Source of the DNA: Streptomyces sp. Je 1-332
Lineage (GTDB): Bacteria; Actinomycetota; Actinomycetes; Streptomycetales; Streptomycetaceae
Direction of reading: 5' to 3'
DNA length: 64,000 nucleotides
NCBI RefSeq assembly: GCF_040730185.1
Contig: NZ_CP160402.1
Span: 8,122,001-8,186,000 of the forward strand
Shown here in pieces: positions 1 through 7,526 of this stretch. The translations under genes were made by a program, and so were the position numbers. Each line of letters starts with the position of its first letter. The stretch's first letter is position 1. The notes beneath the pieces are model-generated. The model had not been told where the DNA came from. It did not search any database and saw only the letters and a list, made by a program, of their open reading frames with translations.

Positions 1-2
1 CG

Positions 3-368
3 CTGATGTACACGGGCCAGGCGGCCGTGAAGGCGAACGCTGCTCCCGGTAGTCACCAGGTCGTGGTGGGCGGAATCGGCTGCGGCAAGTGGGTGGCGAA
101 GGGCACGTTCACTGTTCCCGCGGCGCCCAACTCGAAGGTGGTCAAGGGAACCGTCACCTCTAAGGCCGGGCTGTTCGTACGTCGGCAGCCGACGTCCAAC
201 TCGCCCGCGACCGGAACGTACCGCTACCGGCAGACCATCGCTCTGGTCTGCAAGAAGGCCGGGCAGCCGGTCGCCGGTAACCGGACCTGGTACCGGGTCA
301 ACGTGCCCAAGGGGTGGGTCACCGCTCGCTACGTGAAGGCGCAGGGCTTCGTGCCCAACTGCAAGTAA
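3..368 (+). CDS. Secreted-type SH3-like domain protein, 3' part only
   Basis: This open frame enters from the left edge, so only about 121 C-terminal residues are visible and the true start lies outside the window. The first part (motif GSHQVVVGGIGCGKWVAKG) resembles the small extracellular beta-sandwich seen in many Streptomyces secreted proteins. From about residue 50 an SH3b-like segment follows (KAGLFVRRQPTSNSPATG, then TWYRVNVPKGWVTARYVK). Spaced Cys residues (IGCGK, VCKK, VPNCK) suggest disulfides outside the cytoplasm. The family assignment is inference; binding to the cell wall or a peptide is the usual role of SH3b domains. About 230 bases without a convincing gene follow. Confidence 0.6.
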   Translation: MMYTGQAAVKANAAPGSHQVVVGGIGCGKWVAKGTFTVPAAPNSKVVKGTVTSKAGLFVRRQPTSNSPATGTYRYRQTIALVCKKAGQPVAGNRTWYRVNVPKGWVTARYVKAQGFVPNCK

Positions 369-597
369 ATGCAGGGCGATTGGGCCTTGTAGGAGGCTTG
401 CAGTGTCCGGCCGCCGCGCGGGTGCGGCGGCCGGAGCTGTGAAGGGGCCGTCTTGAGGGGGACTCCCGGAGACGCTCAGGCGACGGGTCGAGACCATGGC
501 CTGCCTCGGCAGAACTCCGTCAGGTCGCGCTCGGCCTTCGAGTGCACAGAGCCGTCCCCCTTAACAGCTGTCGCGCTGGAGGGGTGAGAATCCCTCG

Positions 598-1740
598 ATG
601 CAGACGTTCCGGATCTCCACGACCGAAGAGGCACTCGCCGACTTGCGCGAACGACTCGCGCGCACCCGGTTTCGCGAGGATCTGCCCGGTGAGAGCTGGG
701 ACCGGGGGACGCCGCAGCCCTGGCTGCGGCAACTCGTCGAGCACTGGTTGCACCGCTACGACTGGCGCCGCACCGAGGCGGAACTGAACGCCCTGCCTCA
801 GGTCATCGGCGACGTTGCAGGGCTGCGAGTGCACGCCTTCGTGGTGTGCTCACGGCATGAGGACGCCACGCCACTGCTGCTGTGCCACGGCTGGCCGGGA
901 TCCGTGGTGGAGTTCCTCGACTGTGTGCCCGCGCTGACCGACCCCGTCGCGCACGGCGGGCGCGCCGAGGACGCCTTTCACGTGGTGCTGCCTTCGATGC
1001 CCGGTTTCGGACTGTCCGGGCCGACCTCAGTTGCCGGCGCCGATGTGGTCGCCATTGCCGACGCCTTCGCCGCTCTGATGGGCGAGCTCGGCTACTCCCG
1101 CTTCGTGGCCCAGGGCGGGGACTGGGGAGCCTTCGTAGTGCGTCAGTTGGGTCTGGCGCACGCCGACCGGCTGCTGGGAGCGCACATCAACTTCCCCTGG
1201 GCGGTGCCCCCGCCGGGCATCGAGGACCCTGAGGCCGAGGCGACACCGGCTGAACGCGAGGCGCTGGAACGCAACACCAGGGTGTACGGCGCGGACAACG
1301 GCTACTACATCCAGCAGGCCACCCGGCCGCACAGCGTCGGCGCGGCGCTTGAGGATTCACCGGCAGGGCTGGCGGCCTGGCTGCTGGAGAAGTTCCACAC
1401 CTGGTCCGACACCCGCGAGGGGCTGCCCTTCACGCTCGACCGGCTGCTGGACAACACCATGCTCTACTGGCTCACCGGAACTGCCACATCGTCCGCCCGT
1501 CTGTATGCGGAGTCGGCGGCGTACGGCTCCGACGCGCGAGTATGGGGCCGCAGGGTGGACGTGCCCACCGGCATCGCGCTCTATCCACGGGAGAAGACCC
1601 GGGCTCCGCGCCGGTGGAGCGAACGCCAGTGGAACGTGGTGCACTGGGCGGAACAGCCTCGCGGCGGCCATTTCGCGGCCTTCGAGCAGCCTGGCCTCTT
1701 CACCGCCGACCTGCGGGATTTCGCCCGAAAGCTGCGCTGA
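598..1740 (+). CDS. Epoxide hydrolase, alpha/beta-hydrolase fold with EHN N-terminal region
   Basis: 380 residues, the normal length for microsomal-type (EPHX1-like) bacterial epoxide hydrolases, which hydrolyse epoxides to diols through an aspartyl ester. An EHN-like region covers about residues 1-110 (RISTTEEALADLRERLARTR). The oxyanion-hole motif HGWPGS begins at residue 97. The nucleophile Asp175 sits in QGGDWGAF, and the catalytic His358 in RGGHFAAFEQP. No signal peptide is visible, so it should be cytoplasmic. The ATG at 598 is preceded by GGAGGGGTGAG. The gene stands alone: its downstream neighbour is convergent, so no pathway can be inferred. The substrate is unknown. Confidence 0.9.
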   Translation: MQTFRISTTEEALADLRERLARTRFREDLPGESWDRGTPQPWLRQLVEHWLHRYDWRRTEAELNALPQVIGDVAGLRVHAFVVCSRHEDATPLLLCHGWPGSVVEFLDCVPALTDPVAHGGRAEDAFHVVLPSMPGFGLSGPTSVAGADVVAIADAFAALMGELGYSRFVAQGGDWGAFVVRQLGLAHADRLLGAHINFPWAVPPPGIEDPEAEATPAEREALERNTRVYGADNGYYIQQATRPHSVGAALEDSPAGLAAWLLEKFHTWSDTREGLPFTLDRLLDNTMLYWLTGTATSSARLYAESAAYGSDARVWGRRVDVPTGIALYPREKTRAPRRWSERQWNVVHWAEQPRGGHFAAFEQPGLFTADLRDFARKLR

Positions 1741-1801
1741 TTGATGCCTGCGGCGCCGTCAGGTCCCTTCGAGCGCGCGGCGCAGACCAAGAAGCTCGGG
1801 A

Positions 1802-3082
1802 TCAGCAGACGCTGTCGGTCGGCTTCGGGTTGCCCAGGCCGAACAGCGGGCGCAGGCGCAGGCCGGCCCAGGTGCCGAGGATCGCTACGGCGGCCCAGAT
1901 CCAGCCGTGCAGCGACCCGGAAGCGATACCGGCCAGGTAGGCGCCGATGTTGCAGCCGCCGGCGAGACGGGCGCCGACGCCCATCAGGATGCCGCCGATG
2001 ACGGCGGCGAGCGCGGTGCGGGCGGGGATGTTGCGGTGCAGCTGCCACACGCCGCCGGCGGCCGCGGCGACGGCCGCGCCGACCATGATGCCGATGTCGG
2101 TGAGGCTGGTCTTGTCGGCCAGCACCGGCCCCGACAACTGGGCCGCGCTGCCGGGCTGTTGCCAGAACGCCCAGGTCTCCGGCGCGCCGCCGAGCGCGCC
2201 CACGACCTTCGAGCCCCACAGGGCGAACGCGCTGGTGACGCCCCAGGCGCCGCCCGAGACGAGCAGCACGCCCGCGCCGAGCAGCGCGAGGACCACGGCG
2301 CCTGCGGCCAGCGGCCAGGAACCCCGCACCGTACGGCGGAGGACACCGCGCGCGGAGGGCGGGGTGCCGACCGGCGGGGGAGTGCGGCGGGCCTGTACGG
2401 CGCGGGCGATGAACCAGATGCCGGCGAGCACCGCGATCGTCGCCGCCCAGGAGCCGAACCAGCCGATGTGGTCGGACAGCACGTACGGGTCGAGCGCGGG
2501 CAGGTCGCTCCAGAGGCCGAACTGCCAGGCGGCGAGGGTGGAGCCGGTGATGAAGCCGAAGAGAGTGAGCACGATGGTGCCCTGGCCGGAACCGACGGCA
2601 AAGAGAGTCCCGGAGGCGCAGGCGCCGCCGAGCTGCATGCCGATGGCGAAGAGGAAGGCGCCGACGAGCAGTGCCACTCCGATCGGTCCGGCGCTGGGCG
2701 CGGGCACCGAACCGAACAGGCCGCTGCCGGTGCCGATGACCAGGGCGAAGAGGGTCGCGGTTGTGCCGAGCAGCAGGGTGTGGGCCCGCAGCCCGGTGTC
2801 GTTGCCGACAGCCACGAGCTGCCGCCAGGCGGAGGTGAAGCCGAACCGGGAGTGGAAGAGGGCGAACCCCAGCCCGAGGCCGAGCAGCAGCAGGACGCCC
2901 GGCTTGGCCCCGTGCTCCGCGAAGACGTAACCGGCGAGCGCGACACCGATGGCGCCGGCGACGGTCAGCGGCACCCGCCGGACCGGCGGCGCGGCCTCGG
3001 CCGGAGGGACGGGGGCGGAGGTGGGGGCAGGAGCGATCAGGGCGGTACGGGGCGGCGCCCCGGCATCGGCAGCGGTCGTCAA
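1802..3082 (-). CDS. YeeE/YedE family (TsuA-like) sulfur-compound transporter
   Basis: 426 residues, almost entirely hydrophobic helices, in two pseudo-repeated halves. Two hallmark cysteine motifs of the YeeE/YedE family are visible: GGACASGTLFAVGSGQG in the first half and AGGCNIGAYLAG in the second. Characterised members such as TsuA take up thiosulfate through conserved Cys residues. The first 40 residues are Pro/Ala-rich and probably cytosolic. The ATG at 3082 is chosen because the transmembrane region follows directly; the frame has no better start. No rhodanese or TusA partner is adjacent. A possible Cys-containing leader peptide lies just upstream. The substrate is inferred from the family only. 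Confidence 0.85.
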   Translation of the reverse strand: MTTAADAGAPPRTALIAPAPTSAPVPPAEAAPPVRRVPLTVAGAIGVALAGYVFAEHGAKPGVLLLLGLGLGFALFHSRFGFTSAWRQLVAVGNDTGLRAHTLLLGTTATLFALVIGTGSGLFGSVPAPSAGPIGVALLVGAFLFAIGMQLGGACASGTLFAVGSGQGTIVLTLFGFITGSTLAAWQFGLWSDLPALDPYVLSDHIGWFGSWAATIAVLAGIWFIARAVQARRTPPPVGTPPSARGVLRRTVRGSWPLAAGAVVLALLGAGVLLVSGGAWGVTSAFALWGSKVVGALGGAPETWAFWQQPGSAAQLSGPVLADKTSLTDIGIMVGAAVAAAAGGVWQLHRNIPARTALAAVIGGILMGVGARLAGGCNIGAYLAGIASGSLHGWIWAAVAILGTWAGLRLRPLFGLGNPKPTDSVC

Positions 3083-3148
3083 GGGGGTCTCCGGGGACGG
3101 GAGGGGGATGTTCGGACAGGCGGGGCTCGCGCGAGGGGGAGCGAGGCG

Positions 3149-3232
3149 TCAGCGGCGACAGAGCGCGTCGTCGACGCTCCACGGCGTGGCCGCGAAGAGC
3201 GCGAGAGTGAGCTGACGGGCGGGTCCGAACAT
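3149..3232 (-). CDS. Possible short leader peptide upstream of the YeeE-type transporter
   Basis: A 27-codon ORF starts with MFGPARQLTLALF and ends with DDALCRR before its stop, 66 bases upstream of the transporter start. In-frame ATG/GTG codons slightly upstream allow a longer form. Streptomyces genomes often carry short Cys- and Arg-ending putative leader peptides ahead of sulfur-metabolism operons, and the Cys-Arg-Arg end and position fit that pattern. There is no strong Shine-Dalgarno sequence and the peptide does not match a consensus I can quote, so this is tentative. If real, translation at the late Cys codon could couple transporter expression to cysteine supply. Confidence 0.3.
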   Translation of the reverse strand: MFGPARQLTLALFAATPWSVDDALCRR

Positions 3233-3323
3233 GCGCACCACCATAAGCATCCAGCGGAGATCCCGAAACGCCGTCTCACATAGAGGACACTGGAATGAGA
3301 CGGCCCTGGAATGAGACGGCGGG

Positions 3324-3485
3324 ATGAATCGGCTCCAGCACTGCAGGTCGGGCCCTCCGCAAGGCCACTACGAAGTGGTGCCGTTCGCCTTGAACCTCAC
3401 GCCGAGCAACATCATCCCGGTGGCCGAGACGATCACCGTCGCCACCGACGAGAAAGCGGCCGGTCAGGCCCAGGGGGAACGATGA
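3324..3485 (+). pseudogene. Probable 3' remnant of an unknown gene, translationally coupled to the next ORF
   Basis: An open frame of 53 codons (HYEVVPFALNLTPSNIIP, then VAETITVATDEK) ends with a TGA that overlaps the ATG of the following gene in the arrangement ATGA. Such overlaps are normally made by two intact operon genes, so this looks like the tail of a formerly longer upstream gene. Its first codons (MNRLQHCRSG) lack an RBS and look unlike the rest. I do not recognise the family. It could still be expressed as a short peptide. Confidence 0.4.
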
Positions 3486-3751
3486 ACATCTACGACCTTG
3501 ACGCGATTGTTTTCACGCTGGGCGGCCTGCTGCTGCTCGTGCCGGTGGTCATCGTGGCCCTGCGTCAGCGCGGCAAGACCCAGCGGGTCGAGGCGCAGCT
3601 CGCCCGCGATCAGGACTACCGCAGGTTGACCGAACTCGCCGTGACCACGCAGGAACTGACGGACCATGAGTTGACAGACATCGCCGCCCAGCTCTCCGAC
3701 ATGCGCTCGCGGGTCGAGTCCATGGAACGCACCCTCAAGGACGTCGAGTAA
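3482..3751 (+). CDS. Small single-pass membrane protein with coiled-coil tail
   Basis: 89 residues. A hydrophobic segment at about 8-30 (FTLGGLLLLVPVVIVAL) is followed by basic residues (RQRGKTQR), then an acidic, heptad-like region (ELTDIAAQLSDMRSRVESMERTLKDVE) typical of a coiled coil. The predicted topology is an N-terminal membrane anchor with a cytosolic helix. The ATG is preceded by AGGGGGAACG and overlaps the stop of the upstream remnant. The damaged toastrack lipoprotein gene follows 63 bases downstream and may be in the same transcript. The function is unknown; coupling of membrane state to an envelope-stress partner is only a guess. Confidence 0.7.
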   Translation: MNIYDLDAIVFTLGGLLLLVPVVIVALRQRGKTQRVEAQLARDQDYRRLTELAVTTQELTDHELTDIAAQLSDMRSRVESMERTLKDVE

Positions 3752-3814
3752 CAGGGGCGAATGGGCGTCGTCCCACGCCGTTTCCCCTTTCAAGCGACCT
3801 GAGGAAGAAGCACG

Positions 3815-4533
3815 ATGACCACCCCGCGGAAGAAGTCCATGACGAAGACCAGGACCCTGCTGCTCGTCGCCACCTCCGTCGCCCTCGCCGGCGCCGCCCT
3901 CACGGCCTGCGACGGCGAGGTCAAGACAGAGAAGTCGCAGTATCAGGTCGATGAGAAAGTGACATCTCTTCGTATGAGAGCTACGGCGGCAACGTCGAAG
4001 TGGTCAATGGGGGAGGCTCGGGGATCAGCGTCACTGAGGAATTCGAGTACACCGACGAAAAGCCCCGCACCGAGCATTCCGTGAAATCGGGTGAACTCTC
4101 CCTGAACGCTCCCGGATGCGAGAACGACGACGCCGACAAGTGCGGCGTAAATTACACCGTGGAGGTTCCCGTCGGAACCGCCGTGAACGTGGAGTCCGGC
4201 GGCGGCGACGTCACGGTGCGGGGCCTGTCGGGCGACACCGCGGCGAAGACGGGCGGCGGCACCGTGCGCATCAAGGAGTCCGCGGCGAAGACGATCGACG
4301 CGTCCACTGGCGGTGGCGACGTCGAAACCTCCTTCACCAGCGCTCCCGACCAGGTCAACGCTGAATCGGGCGGCGGCAACGTCACCGTACGGCTGCCGGA
4401 CGGGAAGTACTCCGTAGACGCCAGGACCGACGGCGGCAACCGTGATGTCGGGGTCACGAACACGCCGTCATCGCCGCACAAGGTCAAGGCCCACACCGGA
4501 GGCGGCAACGTCACCGTGGCGACGGCGAACTGA
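3815..4533 (+). pseudogene. DUF4097 toastrack-like lipoprotein gene with one frameshift
   Basis: The first frame encodes a lipoprotein signal (LLLVATSVALAGAALTAC, lipobox LTAC) and then SQYQVDEKV. The homology continues in another frame as DISSYESYGGNVEVVNGG, through to 4533. Inserting one base after GTG near 3962 restores a continuous protein of about 239 residues. The downstream part has the repeated Gly-rich strands of toastrack/DUF4097 beta-helix proteins (ESGGGDVTVRGLSG, AKTGGGTVRIKES, ESGGGNVTVRLPDG, HTGGGNVTVATAN). The start has a good RBS (GAGGAAG, 3801-3807). It would be an exported, membrane-tethered protein. The break may be real or a sequencing deletion; see findings. Confidence 0.75.
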
Positions 4534-4561
4534 CCCGCGGTCCGAAGCCGCCGAAGCCTCT

Positions 4562-4812
4562 GCCGGGGGAAGGCAGACCCAGCTACGGCTCGAGGCCGAC
4601 GTGCTCGCCGCAGGCAAGGGGCTGCGGCAGCCCGCGGCCTGGACTTCAACAAGTACGTCGCGACCCTCATCGTCGAGGACACCACCGGCGCACGCGCCGC
4701 CGGTATGGCCGCCGCACAGAAGCTCATCGACGATCACGGCGCGTTCCTGGACGATCTGGAGCGTCGGCTGGAACAGCCGCACGCCGCCTCCCGTCCGGGT
4801 ACCGCCGCGTGA
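4562..4812 (+). pseudogene. Degenerate antitoxin gene (ribbon-helix-helix type) of a Fic toxin pair
   Basis: A first frame gives TQLRLEADVLAAGKG; after a shift near 4618 the second frame gives AAARGLDFNKYVATLIVEDT and continues to the stop at 4810-4812. One added base in the G run of AAGGGGCTG joins them. The pattern of a beta-strand-like start followed by NKYVATLIVEDTTGARAAGM matches the short Arc/RHH antitoxins encoded just before Fic-type toxin components in Streptomyces. No start codon is visible in the first frame between the previous gene and the conserved part, so the 5' end also seems lost. The stop overlaps the GTG of the toxin gene, the expected coupling. Confidence 0.6.
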
Positions 4813-5180
4813 TCCTGCACATCGACGAATCCTGGATCCTCGAGGCCGCCCAGCGTGCCGCCCACCGCGATCCCGCCGTCGACGACTACGGCGTGCCGAT
4901 CGCCGCCGTTGCCCGCCACCGCGGCGAACTCATGGAACACCCCGTCTACGACGGCCCTTATGCGCGTGCCGCGGCCCTCGTACACACCCTGGGGCGCTGT
5001 CACTGGCTGGCAGCCTCGAACCTGACCGTGGCCTGCGCGGTCGCCGTCATGTATCTCGAGGCGAGCAACATCCCCGTAAATCCCACCCGTGAGCAGCTCA
5101 CCGTGCTCGCCCACGAACTGCACAGCTCCCGCTGCACCGTTGCCCGCGTCGCCGAGTTCCTGCGCACCTGGAAGCCGTGA
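4809..5180 (+). CDS. Fic/Doc-family toxin component of a toxin-antitoxin pair
   Basis: 123 residues starting at GTG 4809, which overlaps the stop of the antitoxin remnant (GTGA). The sequence (DDYGVPIAAVARHRGELMEH, GPYARAAALVHTLGRCHWL) matches the small Doc-like toxin-component family common in Streptomyces. The Fic/Doc signature is degenerate: HWLAASNLTVA replaces the canonical H-x-F-x-D/N-G-N-x-R, keeping the His and Asn but lacking the Gly-Asn-Lys/Arg phosphate-binding end. Canonical Doc phosphorylates EF-Tu; whether this divergent form is catalytic is unclear. The frame is intact although its antitoxin partner is broken. Confidence 0.7.
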   Translation: MILHIDESWILEAAQRAAHRDPAVDDYGVPIAAVARHRGELMEHPVYDGPYARAAALVHTLGRCHWLAASNLTVACAVAVMYLEASNIPVNPTREQLTVLAHELHSSRCTVARVAEFLRTWKP

Positions 5181-5266
5181 CTGTGAGACGCCGACTGCGG
5201 CCCGAAGCGCGGCGAGTCAGCCTTTCAGGGCCGCCGGTACCCGCTTGGGAGGCGCGGGGTTCCTGC

Positions 5267-5599
5267 TCACAGTGGGTCGTGTCCCCAGTTCATCAGCGAG
5301 TAACGCCACGGGGTGTCGGCGACGTCGCCCTTGGGGCGTTGCTTGAGGTGCCGGTGGATGTAGCCGGTGACTTTCCGCATGTGGGCGACATCTTCATCGC
5401 TGAGGTCGCCCTTCTTGGTGCGCTGAAGATCGGCGCGCGGTCCTGAGGCGTGTCCGACACTTTCACCGCCACTCTTGCTCTGACCGACGCTTTTCGACTC
5501 GTCCGTCTCCAGCCATTTCTCCAGAGCGGCCGGGGACATGTTGACCGCTTCCTTGAAGTCGCTGATGCTCTTGCCTCGGCCGTCGTCCTGCTGCGTCAC
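5267..5599 (-). CDS. DUF3140 family protein
   Basis: 110 residues starting at GTG 5599, which overlaps the stop of the upstream DUF2945 gene, so the two are translationally coupled. The DUF3140 signature is visible: FKEAVNMSPAALEKWLETDE near the N-terminus and HMRKVTGYIHRHLKQRP near the C-terminus, ending SLMNWGHDPL. The middle (SKSVGQSKSGGESVGHASG) is low complexity. The family is small, soluble and highly charged, is often found next to DUF2945, and has no established activity. DNA or nucleoid association is a guess from composition. Confidence 0.8.
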   Translation of the reverse strand: MTQQDDGRGKSISDFKEAVNMSPAALEKWLETDESKSVGQSKSGGESVGHASGPRADLQRTKKGDLSDEDVAHMRKVTGYIHRHLKQRPKGDVADTPWRYSLMNWGHDPL

Positions 5600-5823
5600 G
5601 ATTTCCTGCCCTTCTTGCGCAGCGCACCGGGTTTGTGCACGGCCGAGCGGCCGGACTTGTCGCTTTCCACCTCGTACTGCGGCTCCTCTTTCGAGGCCTT
5701 CACGGTGCGGCCGGCGGTCTCGGTGTGTTCGGCGATCTTGCGTTTCACCTTGCCGGTGACGGTCTGCCCGTGGCTTTTCCACGTGACCTTGTCGCCCTTG
5801 CCGATGTCCTTGTCCTTCGCCAT
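5596..5823 (-). CDS. DUF2945 (hypervirulence-associated TUDOR-like) protein
   Basis: 75 residues. It begins MAKDKDIGKGDKVTWKSHGQ and continues TVTGKVKRKIAEHTETAGRT, the usual DUF2945/HVA-TUDOR pattern of a small SH3-like barrel with a VTW...G..V core. The very basic composition suggests nucleic-acid or chromatin contact, but the biochemical role is unknown. The RBS AAGGAAGAG lies just upstream of ATG 5823. It is the first gene of a two-gene unit with DUF3140. Confidence 0.8.
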   Translation of the reverse strand: MAKDKDIGKGDKVTWKSHGQTVTGKVKRKIAEHTETAGRTVKASKEEPQYEVESDKSGRSAVHKPGALRKKGRKS

Positions 5824-6178
5824 GACTCTTCCTTATCTGCTGCGGACCTCGCCGCGCTGGGAGGCGGGTCAGGTGAGGGCGGCGAAGCGGGCAGCGACGG
5901 ACGCCGCGAACTTGAGCAGGCGCCACATTCGTCCGTACGGGGTGCCCCGCAGCCCACAGTCCGAAAGTTCCTCACCCTCGGGACCCTCGGGGCATACGAA
6001 CAGCTTGTCCCGGCTCGTCCCGGACCGCATCCGCGGCTGGTTCGCAGCGTGGGACATGTGTCTGAGCGGTGCCGCGGAAGCCACCAGTGCCGTAGCGCAA
6101 GATCGCGGCGGCGCCTGGGGTCGGGCCGACGCTCGCGGGCGGGATGGATGAGTGCCCCGCTCGGCAGCTACGGGCACG
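5824..6178. other. Intergenic stretch without a convincing gene
   Basis: About 355 bases separate the DUF2945 start from the end of the next minus-strand gene. A minus-strand ORF ending near 5869 (LRGTPYGRMWRLLKFAASVA) has a plausible tail but no supporting start or RBS. I see no repeat, terminator-like hairpin or RNA gene here. Confidence 0.4.
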
Positions 6179-6442
6179 TCACATCGTCCGGCCTTTCCTC
6201 AGCTCGGCGAGCCATGCGCGTAGTTGCTCGTCATCGTGCAGGTAGGCACCGCTCTCGTCTGCGGGAAGGTCAATTCCGTGGAGGCAGTTCAGCGCCCACC
6301 AGGAGAGGTCGTCCCACTCAAGCTCGTCGTCGGCCAGCCACCGGCCGGCCCAGCGGTCGGCCTCGTCCCGGGGCTGGCCATCGACGAGCGCGACGAAGCG
6401 TTCTTCGATCTCGGCAAGCGTCGGCTGGTGGTTGGCATCCAT
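6179..6442 (-). CDS. Small acidic protein of unknown function
   Basis: 87 residues from ATG 6442 (MDANHQPTLAEIEERFVALV), preferred over an upstream TTG because GGTCAGGAT precedes it. It is acidic and Trp-rich (RWAGRWLADDELEWDDLSWW), with LHGIDLPADE near the C-terminus. I do not recognise a family. It has no signal peptide or membrane segment. It runs in the same direction as the zinc-ribbon membrane protein gene upstream, with about 46 bases between them, so co-transcription is possible. Confidence 0.65.
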   Translation of the reverse strand: MDANHQPTLAEIEERFVALVDGQPRDEADRWAGRWLADDELEWDDLSWWALNCLHGIDLPADESGAYLHDDEQLRAWLAELRKGRTM

Positions 6443-6488
6443 ATCCTGACCGTACAAGCAGGACAAGCACCGGCGGATGCGGCAGTAG

Positions 6489-7043
6489 CTACCTCAGCGG
6501 AAGCACGCCCGCGGGTACCTCCGCGTCCCGCGCCTTGTCCCCCGGCGAGAGCTGGTCGGCGTAACCGGCCTGTGTCCAGACGAACTTCTTGAACTGCTCC
6601 GTGGTGAGCACGCCCTGCCACGGAGTGCCGTCCGGGCAGAAGACCGAGCTGCAGCCGGAGCAGAAGTGGGCGGGGCGCCACAGCTCGTCGGCGCGGGCTG
6701 CCCCGGCCTCCTCGGCGGCCTTCTCGCGTGCGTCGATGCGCACCGCCATGATCGTCCCGAAGAAGCAGATCAGGGCGAGCGCCGCACCGCCGAGTGTGTA
6801 CAGGGGCTTGTGCTCTTGCAGACCCATGTACACGAGGGCGCCGCCCATGCTGGTCAGCACCATGCCCTCGACGAAGTGCATGCACCCGTCCCCCGACTTG
6901 TCAGGCCCGGGCGCCAGGCGCGTGCCCAAGTTGTCACGCAGAGAGCCCTTGCCATGTTGCGCCTTCTCGACCGTCCGTATCTCGGCGCTGCCGCACTCCG
7001 GACAGGCCACCTGACGCGGCCCACCGGCCCCCTTGTCATCCAT
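6489..7043 (-). CDS. Zinc-ribbon-like membrane protein of unknown function
   Basis: About 184 residues from ATG 7043 (MDDKGAGGPRQVACPECG); GTG/ATG choices just upstream would add three residues. A CPEC pair near the N-terminus and a second pair FCSGCSSVFC near residue 145 could bind zinc. Two hydrophobic segments lie between them (VLTSMGGALVYMGL and LYTLGGAALALICFFGTIMA). The layout, with cytosolic metal-binding ends on either side of a helical hairpin, is visible; the role is not known. Confidence 0.65.
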   Translation of the reverse strand: MDDKGAGGPRQVACPECGSAEIRTVEKAQHGKGSLRDNLGTRLAPGPDKSGDGCMHFVEGMVLTSMGGALVYMGLQEHKPLYTLGGAALALICFFGTIMAVRIDAREKAAEEAGAARADELWRPAHFCSGCSSVFCPDGTPWQGVLTTEQFKKFVWTQAGYADQLSPGDKARDAEVPAGVLPLR

Positions 7044-7121
7044 GCCGGACACCCTAACGCCGCATCAGCCAGCGTCGGCTGGGGGGCTTTGCATGCGCTG
7101 TGGGGCTGGTGCGAGCGGCGG

Positions 7122-7406
7122 CTAGCCCCGGGTGTCGTTCCCGTTCAGATCACCGATCAGTTCGGGCAGGCCGGGGCGCTGGCCCGGGCCCGATTCCAGG
7201 TCGAGTCGGTTGCAGGCTTCGGCGAAGCGCAGGTAGGTGTCCACACTGGCGATCACGATTCGCACGTCGATCTTGATGAGTTCGATGCCGATGACCGAGA
7301 TGCGGATCTCCGCGTCGATGACCAGGCCTCGGTCAAGGATGAGTTCCAGGACGTCGTACAGTCCGCTGGTTCCGCGTGATGGACCGCCTTGCTGTGCGGG
7401 GAGCAT
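7122..7406 (-). CDS. Gas vesicle GvpA/GvpJ-family protein, orphan
   Basis: 94 residues from ATG 7406, chosen because AGGAAAG is correctly spaced for it and not for the GTG at 7415. The core (LYDVLELILDRGLVIDAEIR, ISVIGIELIKIDVRIVIASV, then DTYLRFAEACNRLDL) is the conserved GvpA/GvpJ fold of two strands and helices that packs into the gas-vesicle shell. The RFAEACNRLDL end is closer to minor GvpJ-type proteins than to the major GvpA shell protein. None of the other gvp genes (F, G, K, L, O, S) is in the window, so a complete vesicle cannot be made from this locus. Confidence 0.8.
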   Translation of the reverse strand: MLPAQQGGPSRGTSGLYDVLELILDRGLVIDAEIRISVIGIELIKIDVRIVIASVDTYLRFAEACNRLDLESGPGQRPGLPELIGDLNGNDTRG

Positions 7407-7526
7407 CGCTGCCACTTTCCTGAGTCGTCCGAACTGGGCCGTTCAGAACTTCGCGGGTGTTGTACGCCTCTCTCACGGGGTGTTGTGTCGGAGCGGCGTC
7501 CGCCTGGAACCTGCTGGGCATGTGCC

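Noticed and set aside
1907..3283. Long plus-strand frames over the YeeE-type gene
   Set aside because: Composition is Gly/Arg/Ala-rich without motifs. The minus-strand protein has the family Cys motifs and membrane helices.
5869..6177. 102-codon minus-strand ORF between DUF2945 and the small acidic protein
   Set aside because: Only the last 50 codons look protein-like and no start is supported; left as unresolved.
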